Program-made: the position numbers and the translations under genes
Notes under the pieces: generated by a model
Told to the model about the DNA's origin: nothing
The model's input: only the letters and a program-made list of their open reading frames with translations
The model's database searches: none
Source of the DNA: Neobacillus sp. PS3-12
GTDB taxonomy: Bacteria; Bacillota; Bacilli; Bacillales; Cytobacillaceae
Direction: 5' to 3'
Assembly: GCF_030915385.1 (NCBI RefSeq)
Contig: NZ_CP133268.1
Location: 1,612,001 to 1,676,000 of the forward strand
DNA: 64,000 nucleotides
Shown here: one piece after another, positions 17,627 to 26,388 of the stretch
Layout of the letters: each line of letters opens with the position of its first letter
Position numbering within the stretch: position 1 is the stretch's first letter

Positions 17627-18637
17627 TTAATGTAACCATTCTGGTTTTATAAGATCTACTCTTTTAATCGGCGCCCCTGCCAATTCATAAAAAACGCTTA
17701 AAAACCGTTCATATTCCATAGATTGCCTTAGAATTTTTGATAACTGCTCCTCAAGATCCTTTTTTTGTTGTTCAGAGCGGGTGATATAGTAATTTTCAAC
17801 GCATTCAAAATAATGAAGCGGAAACAATATTCTTGAATAAAGTAACTTCCAGGAAAAAACAGAAAGCGGGGCAACACTTAAATATTCTTGAAAAAAGTTT
17901 TTAACATCAAGCTGATAGGTTTGATTGTTACGGAAATAACGTTCCCTTGTCCATTCAGCTATATCCCGACTGCGATGGTCAAAGACCCAATCAAACGGAT
18001 TTTTTAGTAAAAAATCAGCTCCCCAGGACATGGATGAAAATCGCTCATGACAAACAGTTCCATTATCGATCTCTGTCGGTTCATCATCAATTTCGGTATC
18101 CACTAAATATTGAATCGCATTTTCTGTCAAGCCCATATAATAAGGGAAAGAATCAATAAACTGCCTTTCAAAATCATCCTCAGGTGTTTGAAATAACAGG
18201 CCGTTCCAAACCTTTTCCATTTGTTCCAAACGTTTCTCCCAAAGCTGTTTCCATTGGCCGATTCGACTTAATTGTTTAATTTGAAATGGAACCATTCTTC
18301 CTCGCTCATGAAACTTTGCCAGTTTTCTGCCTGACTTTTGCCTTAGCGGCTGCCGATTATTTGCCTGCTCAACAGCCATTACACAATACTGATTGTTTTC
18401 CCATTCTGTTATTAGCTTTCCCTCCTTTGAGGGAAGAAAAACAGGGACATTTCGGTCACCATAATTTCTCATATGATTGGCAATTGATTCTAATTCATTG
18501 AGTTCATCCTCATTTCGATTTCCAGGTTGGGGGAATAAGTATACCCAGCCATTCCCTCTTAAGGCCTCATACGAATTGACTTTTAACCGTTCCTCTACTT
18601 TTACCCCATATTGATTTTCAAGCAACTTTTCAAGCAT
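17627..18637 (-). CDS. yutH: YutH spore-coat-associated kinase-fold protein (CotS family)
   Basis: A 336-residue protein of the CotS/YutH family, which share a protein-kinase-like fold and associate with the spore coat. The conserved CHERFSS and NPFDWVFDHRSRDIAEW segments (around residues 198-229) replace the classical catalytic loop and metal-binding aspartate, so kinase activity is uncertain. Length and sequence follow B. subtilis YutH. It is divergent from yutG. Sporulation control is expected from the family, but I did not identify a sigma-E or sigma-K promoter. Confidence 0.87.
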   Translation of the reverse strand: MLEKLLENQYGVKVEERLKVNSYEALRGNGWVYLFPQPGNRNEDELNELESIANHMRNYGDRNVPVFLPSKEGKLITEWENNQYCVMAVEQANNRQPLRQKSGRKLAKFHERGRMVPFQIKQLSRIGQWKQLWEKRLEQMEKVWNGLLFQTPEDDFERQFIDSFPYYMGLTENAIQYLVDTEIDDEPTEIDNGTVCHERFSSMSWGADFLLKNPFDWVFDHRSRDIAEWTRERYFRNNQTYQLDVKNFFQEYLSVAPLSVFSWKLLYSRILFPLHYFECVENYYITRSEQQKKDLEEQLSKILRQSMEYERFLSVFYELAGAPIKRVDLIKPEWLH

Positions 18638-18825
18638 GTTTCCACCTCTATTCTTGTACCTTCTTATGTCATGTATATGTTTTCAAGAAAAAAACTTGTT
18701 AGCTCACTTTTTAAATGCTGAAAAAAATGGGGAAAGTAATCCTGTTCCTTATTTTAAAAAAGCGCATATTTTATGGGAAAGATATATAATATTAGTAAAA
18801 TTTACAGATTGGGTGATATGAATAA

Positions 18826-19329
18826 ATGGCAGACGAAAAAAAAATAGGAGTAACAGAAGAAGCTGCCCGCAGATGGTTAAAGGAGCGAGGTGTCACAATT
18901 CAAGATATCGCTGATTTAGTTTTTTACCTTCAGGAAAAGTATCACGAAAACTTAAAAATGGAAGATTGTATCGCCAATGTAGAACGGGTTCTATCCAAGC
19001 GGGAGGTTCAAAACGCAATTATAACAGGCATTCAGCTTGATATTCTTGCTGAGAAAAAAATGCTTGAGGAGCCACTTCAAAATATTATTGAAACAGATGA
19101 AAGCCTCTATGGGGTTGACGAAATTTTAGCCCTATCGATCGTCAATGTTTATGGTTCCATTGGTTTTACAAACTATGGCTATATTGATAAACAAAAGCCA
19201 GGCATCCTGCAGCATTTAAACGATAAATCCACCGGAGAATGTCATACATTTTTAGACGATATTGTTGGGGCAATTGCTGCTGCTGCTTCAAGCAGACTGG
19301 CCCACCGTGCTGCACGAGAAGGCCTTTAA
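18826..19329 (+). CDS. yutG: YutG, phosphatidylglycerophosphatase A-like protein
   Basis: A 167-residue protein of the PgpA family branch found in bacilli. The C-terminal part carries the family segment STGECHTFLDDIVGAIAAAA, in which the acidic pair sits before a hydrophobic helix. The N-terminal helices (VTEEAARRWLKERGVTIQDI) are typical of the YutG subgroup and are soluble-looking. True PgpA is membrane-embedded, so the substrate here is uncertain. GGGTGAT precedes the ATG. It is monocistronic with a strong terminator. Confidence 0.85.
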   Translation: MADEKKIGVTEEAARRWLKERGVTIQDIADLVFYLQEKYHENLKMEDCIANVERVLSKREVQNAIITGIQLDILAEKKMLEEPLQNIIETDESLYGVDEILALSIVNVYGSIGFTNYGYIDKQKPGILQHLNDKSTGECHTFLDDIVGAIAAAASSRLAHRAAREGL

Positions 19330-19381
19330 TTTCCCTATTCCTTTCTGCAATAAAACCATTTCAAGTTCACTCTAAATATGC

Positions 19382-19418
19382 GAACCGCCCATATTCAATC
19401 ATATGGGCGGTTTCTTTT
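19382..19418. terminator. Terminator between yutG and the PspA gene
   Basis: AACCGCCCATAT and ATATGGGCGGTT form a twelve-base stem with a six-base loop, followed by TTTCTTTT. Confidence 0.85.
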
Positions 19419-19420
19419 AC

Positions 19421-20092
19421 TTAGTCTTGTTTATCTTTGGATAAGGTTAGTTTGTTTTCTTGTTCCGCCATTTCTTTTTCCAATCTGCTAATCCGTTCAT
19501 CGATGGTATTGCGGTAATAGGAGTTATTGATATTCTGCTCAAGACCGTCCAAGTAGGTTTCAATTTCCTTAAACTTAGAATAAGATCGATGATCAACTGA
19601 ATTCGCATCTAAAAGCTTGTTCATCCGTAAGTTTGCACGGGTTACATTTTCTCGACCCATTAACTCCATTCGGCGGATATGCATATCTTTAAGCTTTTGC
19701 TGCATTTCATGATATTTTCTATTTAATAGATCCACCTGTTCATTTATCTGTTCCAGCGAGGAACGAAGGCGCTCTGCCCGCTCTGAATATTGCTGGTGTT
19801 CTGCTAAAGTAAATTGATAAAGTTCAGTTTCTCCAGCCTTTAAAGCGATATCTGCTTGGTACTTTCTTTTTTCGGCTAAATCTGCTGCCTCATTATACTC
19901 TTTTGTGAATGCTTCTTTTAATTGAACTTGCCGTTCGACAAGTTTACCAACCTTTTCTGTTTCCTGCTCAGACTGACGAAGGTATTGATTTAGTAAAGAA
20001 ATTGGATTTTTTTGTTCCTGCTGTGCCATTGCCTCATTCAAATCAGCAACCACTATATCTTTTATTCTGGCTAATAAGTTTGTCATCCTCAT
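19421..20092 (-). CDS. PspA/IM30 family membrane-stress protein
   Basis: A 223-residue, almost wholly helical PspA/LiaH-type protein. It starts with the short amphipathic helix LLARIKDIVVADLNEAM, then PISLLNQYLRQSEQETEKVG, and continues as a long coiled coil. Such proteins form ring- or rod-shaped oligomers that bind stressed membranes. The gene follows a small membrane-protein gene by 15 bp, an arrangement common in bacilli that implies a two-protein unit: membrane partner plus PspA. The ATG follows AAGGAG. Confidence 0.88.
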   Translation of the reverse strand: MRMTNLLARIKDIVVADLNEAMAQQEQKNPISLLNQYLRQSEQETEKVGKLVERQVQLKEAFTKEYNEAADLAEKRKYQADIALKAGETELYQFTLAEHQQYSERAERLRSSLEQINEQVDLLNRKYHEMQQKLKDMHIRRMELMGRENVTRANLRMNKLLDANSVDHRSYSKFKEIETYLDGLEQNINNSYYRNTIDERISRLEKEMAEQENKLTLSKDKQD

Positions 20093-20107
20093 TTTCTCTC
20101 CTTTTAA

Positions 20108-20455
20108 TTAGCATTTTTTTAATTCATCCCATTGTTTTTCAAAGTTAACAAATGGGTCATTTCCTTCTTTATCGAAAGTCTTTTTGTTTTTATTCCATTC
20201 TTTATAGACTAGAAAGAGAACGTATGCTGCTCCCACACCGATTAGTGCAGGGATATGATGAATGGTGGAAGAAAGAACCATTAAACCAATTATGATTAAC
20301 GCAATCTTCCAACCTGTTGACTCTGTATTTAAAAACTTTTTAAAGATGAAGTAGAGAATCGCAAGGCTTACGACTAACCCCACCATTGGACCAATAGAAT
20401 GCAATAAGATGATGGCCGCCATGCCCCCGATTAAAAACAAACCAAACTTTTTCAT
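20108..20455 (-). CDS. Small membrane protein paired with PspA (lmo0954-like)
   Basis: A 115-residue protein with about four short membrane segments (residues 4-22, 25-40, 50-62 and 67-85) and a soluble Lys/Asp-rich tail (KEWNKNKKTFDKEGNDPFVN). It precedes the PspA gene on the same strand with a 15-bp gap, so both are probably one transcript. Relatives in Listeria and Bacillus are sometimes mislabelled as flagellar rod proteins. A membrane anchor or sensor role for PspA is inferred from linkage. Start ATG follows AGGAGG-like sequence. Confidence 0.75.
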   Translation of the reverse strand: MKKFGLFLIGGMAAIILLHSIGPMVGLVVSLAILYFIFKKFLNTESTGWKIALIIIGLMVLSSTIHHIPALIGVGAAYVLFLVYKEWNKNKKTFDKEGNDPFVNFEKQWDELKKC

Positions 20456-20589
20456 GACCTTTTCCTCCTAAAATTTGTTTTCCTTATCTTGATTTCATCT
20501 TACCTCTATTCTTCTTTTTTCATAATTGCGCTAGAGCTTGATTTTCCCATCAGACTTAAGGCGTATAGGAAGTAGGACTGGTAGAGCCA

Positions 20590-20627
20590 TAAAAAAAAGA
20601 TAGTCAGTTCAAGTAGAACTAACTATC
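20590..20627 (-). terminator. Terminator of yutF
   Basis: GATAGTCAGTTC and GAACTAACTATC pair with one mismatch. On the minus strand TTTTTTTT follows, directly after the yutF stop. Confidence 0.85.
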
Positions 20628-20634
20628 CTATGCA

Positions 20635-21399
20635 TTATATCTCCCATTCATCTAATGATTCGATGGAATAGGTTGGTTTGCGGTCATAGCCAGAGAGCAT
20701 ATCCCTTGTCGTTACACCAGTGTGTACTAAAACGGTATCCATTCCAGCATTCATTCCTGCCATGATGTCTGTATCATAATTATCTCCGACCATTAATGTT
20801 TCGTTTTTATTTGTTCCGAGGACCTTCAACGCCTGCTCCACGATGATACTTTCAGGCTTACCAATAAAAATAGGCTTTGTTTTTGTTGACACGGTTATGA
20901 CTGCGGTAATGGAGCCATTTCCAGGCATAAAGCCACGCTCTGTTGGCAAGGCCACATCTGCATTCGTTGACAAAAACACCGCACCGTTCCGAACTGCAAG
21001 ACAAGCTACTGCCAGCTTTTCGTATGTAAGTTCCCGATTAATACCGATAACCACATAATCAGCATGTTCCCCGGCAAATTGGAACCCTTTCTCCTCTAAT
21101 GCCGTTCGAATTCCTTCTTCTCCAATTAAATAAATCGAGGCAGCTTTTGTTCGATCATATATGTAATTGGCTGTCGCCTGGCTTGTGGTAAAGACAAGAT
21201 CCTCTTCTGCTGGTATATCAAAGCTGCGTAATTTTTCAGCAACCTGTGCCGGTGTTCTCGATGAATTGTTTGTCACAAATAAATAAGGGATATTTTTTTG
21301 ACGCAGACGTTTTACAAAGTCACTTGCTGCTTCAATTCTTTCTGTCCCTTTATACATCGTACCATCTAAATCAATCAAGTATCCTTTATATTCCCTCAT
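20635..21399 (-). CDS. yutF: HAD superfamily phosphatase, NagD/class IIA type
   Basis: A cytosolic phosphatase of 254 residues. HAD motif I is YLIDLDGTMYKG (nucleophile Asp near residue 8), motif II VTNNSSRT, and motif III/IV lies in GKPESIIVEQAL plus MVGDNYDTDIMAG. The class IIA cap (TTSQATANYIYDR onward) lies between motifs II and III. It matches B. subtilis YutF; the natural substrate is a sugar or nucleotide phosphate of unknown identity. The open frame begins 16 codons earlier, but the ATG at 21399 follows GAGGAG. It lies downstream of yutE. Confidence 0.9.
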   Translation of the reverse strand: MREYKGYLIDLDGTMYKGTERIEAASDFVKRLRQKNIPYLFVTNNSSRTPAQVAEKLRSFDIPAEEDLVFTTSQATANYIYDRTKAASIYLIGEEGIRTALEEKGFQFAGEHADYVVIGINRELTYEKLAVACLAVRNGAVFLSTNADVALPTERGFMPGNGSITAVITVSTKTKPIFIGKPESIIVEQALKVLGTNKNETLMVGDNYDTDIMAGMNAGMDTVLVHTGVTTRDMLSGYDRKPTYSIESLDEWEI

Positions 21400-21438
21400 C
21401 CTATCACTCCTCGAGTATATTATGACCGAAATTGAGAA

Positions 21439-21458
21439 AGACTGCACATGTGCAGTCT
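21439..21458. other. Perfect palindrome between yutE and yutF
   Basis: AGACTGCACATGTGCAGTCT is a perfect 20-base inverted repeat six bases after the yutE stop. On the minus strand only a broken T stretch (TTTCTCAATTT) follows, so it may be a weak terminator, an RNA stabiliser or a protein-binding site. Confidence 0.5.
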
Positions 21459-21463
21459 CACCA

Positions 21464-21901
21464 TTATTTTCTAAAAGCAGATACTGGACCTAATTCATTT
21501 TCAAGATATACTCTGACATTATTTGCAAAAACAGTGAAACTTTCAATGTTTGCTGCAAACTCCGTTTGTAATTCAGTATGATTGATTTTTGTATACATTT
21601 GAACAAGCATTTTTCGATAAGAAATTAGTTTTTTCAAGCTGTTGCCTGTTTCCGCTGAAACGACCTTTTCATCCATTAAGATTTCGATTATATCTTCATA
21701 GCTCCCTGGGTCACGCATAATAAAACCGTCAATCATTGAGTTCCCAATATCAAGAACTGCTTCAAGCATCATTTGGAAAATCCGCTCCAATGCAGCTTTT
21801 TGAATCGGTGTAGACCACTCTGTTTGTTTTGAAAAAAGGTCAACTAGTTTTTCCAAGTATAGTAATATTTCTTCAATTTTTTCTCGATCCACAAAGTACA
21901 T
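21464..21901 (-). CDS. yutE: DUF86/HepT-like HEPN-fold protein YutE
   Basis: A 145-residue helical protein of the DUF86 family, to which HepT ribonuclease toxins belong, and a match to B. subtilis YutE. The HEPN motif R-X4-6-H-X-Y appears only as RKMLVQMY (near residue 96): Arg and Tyr are present but the central His is Gln. No MntA-type nucleotidyltransferase gene lies beside it. RNase toxicity is therefore unlikely, in line with a housekeeping role of unknown nature. It lies upstream of yutF and downstream of the EAL gene on the same strand. Confidence 0.85.
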   Translation of the reverse strand: MYFVDREKIEEILLYLEKLVDLFSKQTEWSTPIQKAALERIFQMMLEAVLDIGNSMIDGFIMRDPGSYEDIIEILMDEKVVSAETGNSLKKLISYRKMLVQMYTKINHTELQTEFAANIESFTVFANNVRVYLENELGPVSAFRK

Positions 21902-21924
21902 ATTTTCACTTCTTTCAATATTTT

Positions 21925-23225
21925 TTAAGATGGCACACTGTTAACCAACACGGATGGCCGAGCATAAAAGTAGCCTTGAGCCAGATGCACCTTGTTTCTG
22001 GTGATAACAGATGCTTCTTCTTTCCGCTCAATTCCTTCAGCAACAACTTGGGAGCCTGCCTCTTTTGCTACTAAAAGAAGGCCTTTTAACATTGATTCCT
22101 TAACAGAATTTTTATCAATATCTTCGATAACAGAGCGATCAATTTTTATTATATCAGGTAATATCTCATTTATGGTATTTAAGTTTGCATAACCGGCCCA
22201 GCGTCGTCTATAGCTATGCGGAAGCCCATTAATCTTAATATTTTTAGATTATATTGTAAATTTGGTAATCCTTCAATGGAGTCCTGTTCGGTAATTTCAA
22301 TGAATATTTGTTTAGGTGACAACAGATGGTACATTTTCAGTAAAAGTTTTAGATCCCCAATAAATCTTATATTTCCGAGAGTTATCGGTGTGCAATTTAC
22401 AAATATATCCTGTTTACAACGAGTTTCAATCATCTGTTGAAATGTTTTTTCCAATACGACCATTTCCAAGTCGTAAAGAGTACCTGTTTGCTTAGCAACC
22501 GAAAAAAGCGGAAGCGGATTTTCTAAAACAGTTCCTTTTGGTCCACGTGAGAGCATTTCCCAAGCACGAATTTGATTTGATTCCACATCAAAGATGGGCT
22601 GTGCTAAAAGCTTGATATTTTTTTGATGAACGATTTTCTTCATTGTATACTTCATCTCATTGAATTTTGCTTCAACCCTTTTCTCAGCCATATCCTCTGC
22701 TTGCCCGCAGGCCCTTGAAACAGCTTCTTCAACAGTATGATGCACCTTTTCAACAAACATATATCCATTCTTAAACTGAGGTAAAACGGTTGCAAATTTC
22801 ATTTTCAAATCTCGTTCCACAGTGGTTGAAACATTATTCATGACCCGCTCGATATCTGATATACAATGATGGTTATTTTCATATTTAAGAAATAGGGCAA
22901 TCCCATTTTCCTTGGATTGATTTAAGCAAACTAAATTCTCTTCTAAGACCTCTTGCCCAATCGCGATCATAAAGGATTTCTTTATTAAATCCAAGTATTT
23001 TGGATAGTGGACTGGTCCTATCTGTTCTGTAATTTCTCCGATATTTTTTAAATAAAAAACAATAACCACCACATCATTTCCATCAAGAAAGGCAGCTTTC
23101 ACTCCTCCGAGAACTGGATTACGCAAATTAAATTGTGGAGGATAATAACGTAAAGAAGAAAGTGGCAGAAAAATCTTTCCCCATTGGAGCGCTTTTTTCA
23201 CCTTTCCTATGTACCGCTGAACCAT
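21925..23225 (-). pseudogene. EAL-domain (c-di-GMP phosphodiesterase family) protein with one frameshift
   Basis: The N-terminal 190 residues look like a degenerate GGDEF-type or sensory domain. The C-terminal part is an EAL domain with AWEMLSRG (EML in place of EAL), VNCTPIT, the acidic EITEQD, IDDAG, then IIKIDRSVI, VVAEGIE and AQGYFYARP. The frame breaks right after IDDAG at about 22193: as read it continues PVMQT-stop, whereas one extra base gives AGYANLNTINEI through to a stop at 21925. With the frame joined, the catalytic residues are present. Start ATG 23225 follows AGAGGG. It may be a sequencing indel. Confidence 0.83.
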
Positions 23226-23393
23226 TATTTTCATCCCTCTCGGAGGTCAACACAAAATATACTTGTATTGTATCATAAACAACACTTTACAGATTTTTCG
23301 TTTTTATGAATGATTCTTAATTCTCCCATTCCAGTTCTTATTTTGATAATATAAAGGGTGTTAATTATAAATTGCGAATAAAGGGGTAAAAAT

Positions 23394-23660
23394 ATGTCTG
23401 AGCGTTTTTTTCTATATAATGATACAGAAGAAACAAAAACAAGATTTGTGAGCTTTCTTGGTGAACATCAGCGTTACGATTTAGCCATTACAAGAACAGA
23501 CAGACACTATGGGAAATATCTTGTTTTAAATATGCTAGGAAATCGTTTTGCGATCATTGGCCCAGATGATTTGGAAGAAGAAGGTTATTTGGAGTATGCC
23601 TTTGGGTTAGACGAAGCGGATGCAGAAGAGCTGCGTTCTTTTCTGCTTGAAATCATCTAA
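23394..23660 (+). CDS. DUF3055 (SAV0927-like) protein
   Basis: An 88-residue soluble acidic protein conserved in Firmicutes as DUF3055 (SAV0927 family). It has the characteristic opening ERFFLYNDTEETKTRFVSF and the core NRFAIIGPDDLEEEGYLEYA. No function is known. It is followed 59 bp downstream by another small gene on the same strand, with no terminator evident between them. Confidence 0.82.
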   Translation: MSERFFLYNDTEETKTRFVSFLGEHQRYDLAITRTDRHYGKYLVLNMLGNRFAIIGPDDLEEEGYLEYAFGLDEADAEELRSFLLEII

Positions 23661-23719
23661 AAAAACCTCATGTTTTTTCGTTCTTTAGTTATACTAATGC
23701 ATTAAAGGAGTGAAAAAAC

Positions 23720-23995
23720 ATGGATAAAGACTCAAAACAATATTTTGATTTTACAAATGTTGAAAAACAAAAGGGTTACCTCACTGCAGAAGAATTTCCA
23801 GAAGGCCCATTTGGGTCACCGTTTAGAAAAGAAGAATCTGTTCGAAATAAAAGCACCCCTTGGGAAGAGGGACAGCGTTATTATAGTGCTTTTAACTATG
23901 AAGATAAGTCATTCCATCAGGACATTCCTAGGCAGATGCCAGGTGCGCATATACCGCATGATGATCCGGATCGAGAGGAACAAGGCCCATACTAA
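23720..23995 (+). CDS. DUF3905 family small protein
   Basis: A 91-residue hydrophilic protein rich in Glu, Pro and aromatic residues, with the conserved-looking segments PFGSPFRKEESVRNKSTPW and PRQMPGAHIPHDDPDREEQ. It fits the Bacillus DUF3905 group, which has no assigned role. An AAAGGAG site precedes the ATG at good spacing. It likely shares a transcript with the DUF3055 gene upstream. Confidence 0.75.
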   Translation: MDKDSKQYFDFTNVEKQKGYLTAEEFPEGPFGSPFRKEESVRNKSTPWEEGQRYYSAFNYEDKSFHQDIPRQMPGAHIPHDDPDREEQGPY

Positions 23996-24025
23996 AAAGG
24001 GAATGTCTCCAGTAGAGACATTCCC
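23994..24025 (-). terminator. Terminator of the ring-cleavage cluster
   Basis: GGGAATGTCTC and GAGACATTCCC form a perfect eleven-base stem, and TTTTT follows on the minus strand. It closes the transcript that runs from the dioxygenase gene at 27.3 kb. Confidence 0.85.
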
Positions 24026-24030
24026 GCAAA

Positions 24031-24471
24031 TTAAGCTTCCACATTTAAAAATTGGTTTAATACTTCCACTGCGGCTGCAGCAATCATACCGTCCTGTTCT
24101 GCGGACCCGCCGGAAACCCCAACTCCGCCTGCTAATTGTTCGTTAATATAGAGTGGAATTCCGCCTTCAAAGACCGTTAGGCGATCGGTATGTACAATTC
24201 CATGTAGGAGGGCTGGTTCTTTTTCAATCAATGGATACCATTTTGACGTAGGAATCCCAAAAGCGGCTGCTGTGTATGCTTTATTTTGGGAAATTCCTGA
24301 GCTTAATAATGGAGCACCATCCATCCGAACAAATCCCTTGAGATTGGCCCCTTCATCCACTACCGTTACATTTACTGCGACACCTAACTGCTCAGCTTTA
24401 GTACAAGCAGCATCCAACATCTTCATCACAATCTCTCTTGTGATTGAAGGTTTTTCATAAAATACTTTCAT
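24031..24471 (-). CDS. GlcG/HbpS family protein
   Basis: A 146-residue GlcG/HbpS-family protein (PF03928). The conserved core VNVTVVDEGANLKGFVRMDGA is near residue 35, and the C-terminal glycine-rich GGVGVSGGSAEQDGMIAAAA is typical. Such proteins often accompany aromatic or glycolate catabolic genes, and some bind haem or small molecules. It is the last gene of the dioxygenase cluster. Start ATG 24471 is chosen over the upstream TTG because AAGGGAG is nine bases before it. Its exact job is unknown. Confidence 0.83.
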   Translation of the reverse strand: MKVFYEKPSITREIVMKMLDAACTKAEQLGVAVNVTVVDEGANLKGFVRMDGAPLLSSGISQNKAYTAAAFGIPTSKWYPLIEKEPALLHGIVHTDRLTVFEGGIPLYINEQLAGGVGVSGGSAEQDGMIAAAAVEVLNQFLNVEA

Positions 24472-24588
24472 TCTTCTCAACTCCCTTAATCAATCTATCT
24501 CCAATTCTCCTAATACAATAAGAGACTGAAGTGCAATATAAATTTTTCGCCTTATATATGGAGTTTTATCGCATAAGGAATGAGTTGT

Positions 24589-24873
24589 TTAAGATGGTTG
24601 AATTCGAACCTCCAGGTTACTTTTTGGGTATGTTTTGCAAGCAAGAGCGTAATTTAATTCTCTTTCTGCATCAGGCAGAACAGCCTTCGAGCTTTTGCCG
24701 ATTTCGTATTCGCCTGTTTCCACCTTAATCTTGCATAGTCCACATCCGCCACCCTTACAAGCATATTGTATAACAATTCCTTGACTTCGTGCAGCATCTA
24801 GTACAGATTGTTTATCCTTACATGAAAATTCGGGTTGGTTTGTTGGATCGTCTTTTACCCTTACTTTAAACAT
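24589..24873 (-). CDS. Plant-type [2Fe-2S] ferredoxin, XylT-like
   Basis: A 94-residue chloroplast-type ferredoxin. The cluster ligands are C39, C44 and C47 (in CKGGGCGLCK) and C79 (ALACKTYP). In catechol meta-cleavage operons such ferredoxins (XylT, DmpQ) re-reduce the active-site iron of catechol 2,3-dioxygenase, and the linkage to a dioxygenase gene here supports that role. The open frame begins eleven codons earlier; the ATG at 24873 has GGAGG nine bases upstream. An ATG six bases earlier is possible. Confidence 0.85.
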   Translation of the reverse strand: MFKVRVKDDPTNQPEFSCKDKQSVLDAARSQGIVIQYACKGGGCGLCKIKVETGEYEIGKSSKAVLPDAERELNYALACKTYPKSNLEVRIQPS

Positions 24874-24924
24874 ATGCATATTCCTCCAAAAATTCTTATT
24901 TTCCAATCTGGGTGGTTTTAATGA

Positions 24925-25950
24925 TTAAAATTCATCAAAGGAAATATTGTTACCTTTGATGCCGCCTTTGTAGAGGACATCACAGGTTGTTTCAATCATA
25001 ATTGGCGGACCACATAGATAGGCATCCATGTTTTTCATATTCTCTAAGTTTCGGCCAATTATATCTGCAATGAAGCCCACTTCACCATTCCATTCATCTG
25101 GGTTATCCTGATCAGACAAGGCGGGAACGAAATGGAAATTAGGATGCTGTTTCGCTAACTCTTCCCATTCCTCGGTTAGATACAAATCGTTTTTCGTTCT
25201 GGCTCCGTAAAAAAACCATGCTTTATGTTCGAAAGGCTCGGAGAACAATTGTTCAAGTAATGATTTTATTGGTGCCATTCCTGATCCACCAGCAACAAAT
25301 AGTAGATCTTTTTCTCGGTCACGCAATTGCATTTTTCCATATGGACCTGACCCAGTTACAATATCTCCAACATGAAGATCGCACATATAATTGGAGCCTT
25401 TTCCGTCCTTAACTCTCTTTACATGGAATTCAACGATATTTCCTTCTTTATACTTGTTTGCCATGGAATAGGCACGTGTCTCATCTAGGCCAGGAATATC
25501 AATCTCAAAGAACTGGCCTGATGCATATTCAATATGCAGTGGGTCAGTTAGTCTCAGTTTGATCATATGAATGTCGTGTGTACCCTGTTTGTTTTCAACT
25601 ACTTCTGCTTCAAAATCATGAACTGGGAAAAATGCAGTATTCGATTCTTCCATTTCGACTTCAATAACAAGGTCACTTTCAACCAAGGTGCTGCACATTA
25701 AAACAAATCCCTCTTCACGTTCGAAGCCCATTAAGGAGTATTCAGATACCCGATCCATAATTTCATAGTCACCATCAAGCACCTGACACTTACAAGCTGA
25801 ACAACTACCATGACGGCATCCATATGCCACCTGGATTCCGTTTCGAATCGCTGCATCCAGTAATGTTTGTCCTTCTTTTACAATCATTGTTCTTCCGCTC
25901 GGCTCTAATGTTACTTCATAGGTTTCTATTGCCATTTTAGACTTTCCCAT
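24925..25950 (-). CDS. Phenol hydroxylase-type oxidoreductase component (DmpP-like)
   Basis: A 341-residue electron-transfer flavoprotein in the order ferredoxin, FAD, NAD. The N-terminal [2Fe-2S] ligands are C45, C50, C53 and C86. FAD binding uses RAYSMAN near residue 159, and NAD(P)H binding uses LFVAGGSGMAPI near residue 216 and the C-terminal AYLCGPPIMIE. It matches reductases such as DmpP that feed electrons to multicomponent phenol/toluene monooxygenases. The adjacent effector gene supports this, but no hydroxylase subunit gene is in the window. The start ATG follows AAAGGGG. Confidence 0.87.
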   Translation of the reverse strand: MGKSKMAIETYEVTLEPSGRTMIVKEGQTLLDAAIRNGIQVAYGCRHGSCSACKCQVLDGDYEIMDRVSEYSLMGFEREEGFVLMCSTLVESDLVIEVEMEESNTAFFPVHDFEAEVVENKQGTHDIHMIKLRLTDPLHIEYASGQFFEIDIPGLDETRAYSMANKYKEGNIVEFHVKRVKDGKGSNYMCDLHVGDIVTGSGPYGKMQLRDREKDLLFVAGGSGMAPIKSLLEQLFSEPFEHKAWFFYGARTKNDLYLTEEWEELAKQHPNFHFVPALSDQDNPDEWNGEVGFIADIIGRNLENMKNMDAYLCGPPIMIETTCDVLYKGGIKGNNISFDEF

Positions 25951-26034
25951 TTTTTAAACCCCTTTCTAAATAGAAGAACTAGTAGAGCGTAAAATGAATT
26001 TACGCCCTACAATCGATTATTTAATTAAGCCGAT

Positions 26035-26334
26035 TTAGTCTTCTCCACTTTCCCATTCAATGATTAATTGCTCTTCATCCCAGTCCGCTATAAAACCAAA
26101 ATAGGAAGACATGAATATGTGTACTTGGTCCATATCAAAATCCTGTCCGAGATGCTCTTCAACCGTTTCTCGTTTTAACACCAATTTGCCGGGAGATTTT
26201 ACTTTTTTAAATACGGAGAAATCTTCGACAACAACTCCCTCATTATCTTCCTCAATTGCCGAAATGATGGCTCTCACAACATCTCCGCCGCTCGTATCTA
26301 AATCCATTCCTACATATGCTTCTTTTACACTCAT
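26035..26334 (-). CDS. Monooxygenase effector protein, MmoB/DmpM family
   Basis: A 99-residue protein of the MmoB/DmpM family, the cofactor-less effector that binds the diiron hydroxylase of soluble methane, phenol and toluene monooxygenases. The hallmark RETVEEHLG (residues 55-63) matches the RETVEENLG-like segment of DmpM, and the acidic end EQLIIEWESGED is typical. It lies between the dioxygenase and reductase genes. Its presence without the hydroxylase alpha, beta and gamma genes is unusual. The ATG follows GGGAGG. Confidence 0.8.
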   Translation of the reverse strand: MSVKEAYVGMDLDTSGGDVVRAIISAIEEDNEGVVVEDFSVFKKVKSPGKLVLKRETVEEHLGQDFDMDQVHIFMSSYFGFIADWDEEQLIIEWESGED

Positions 26335-26388
26335 CTTGATCCTCCCTTTCCCCTGTTAAACTTTTTGCTGCGTTAAGATTTTTGTGAA

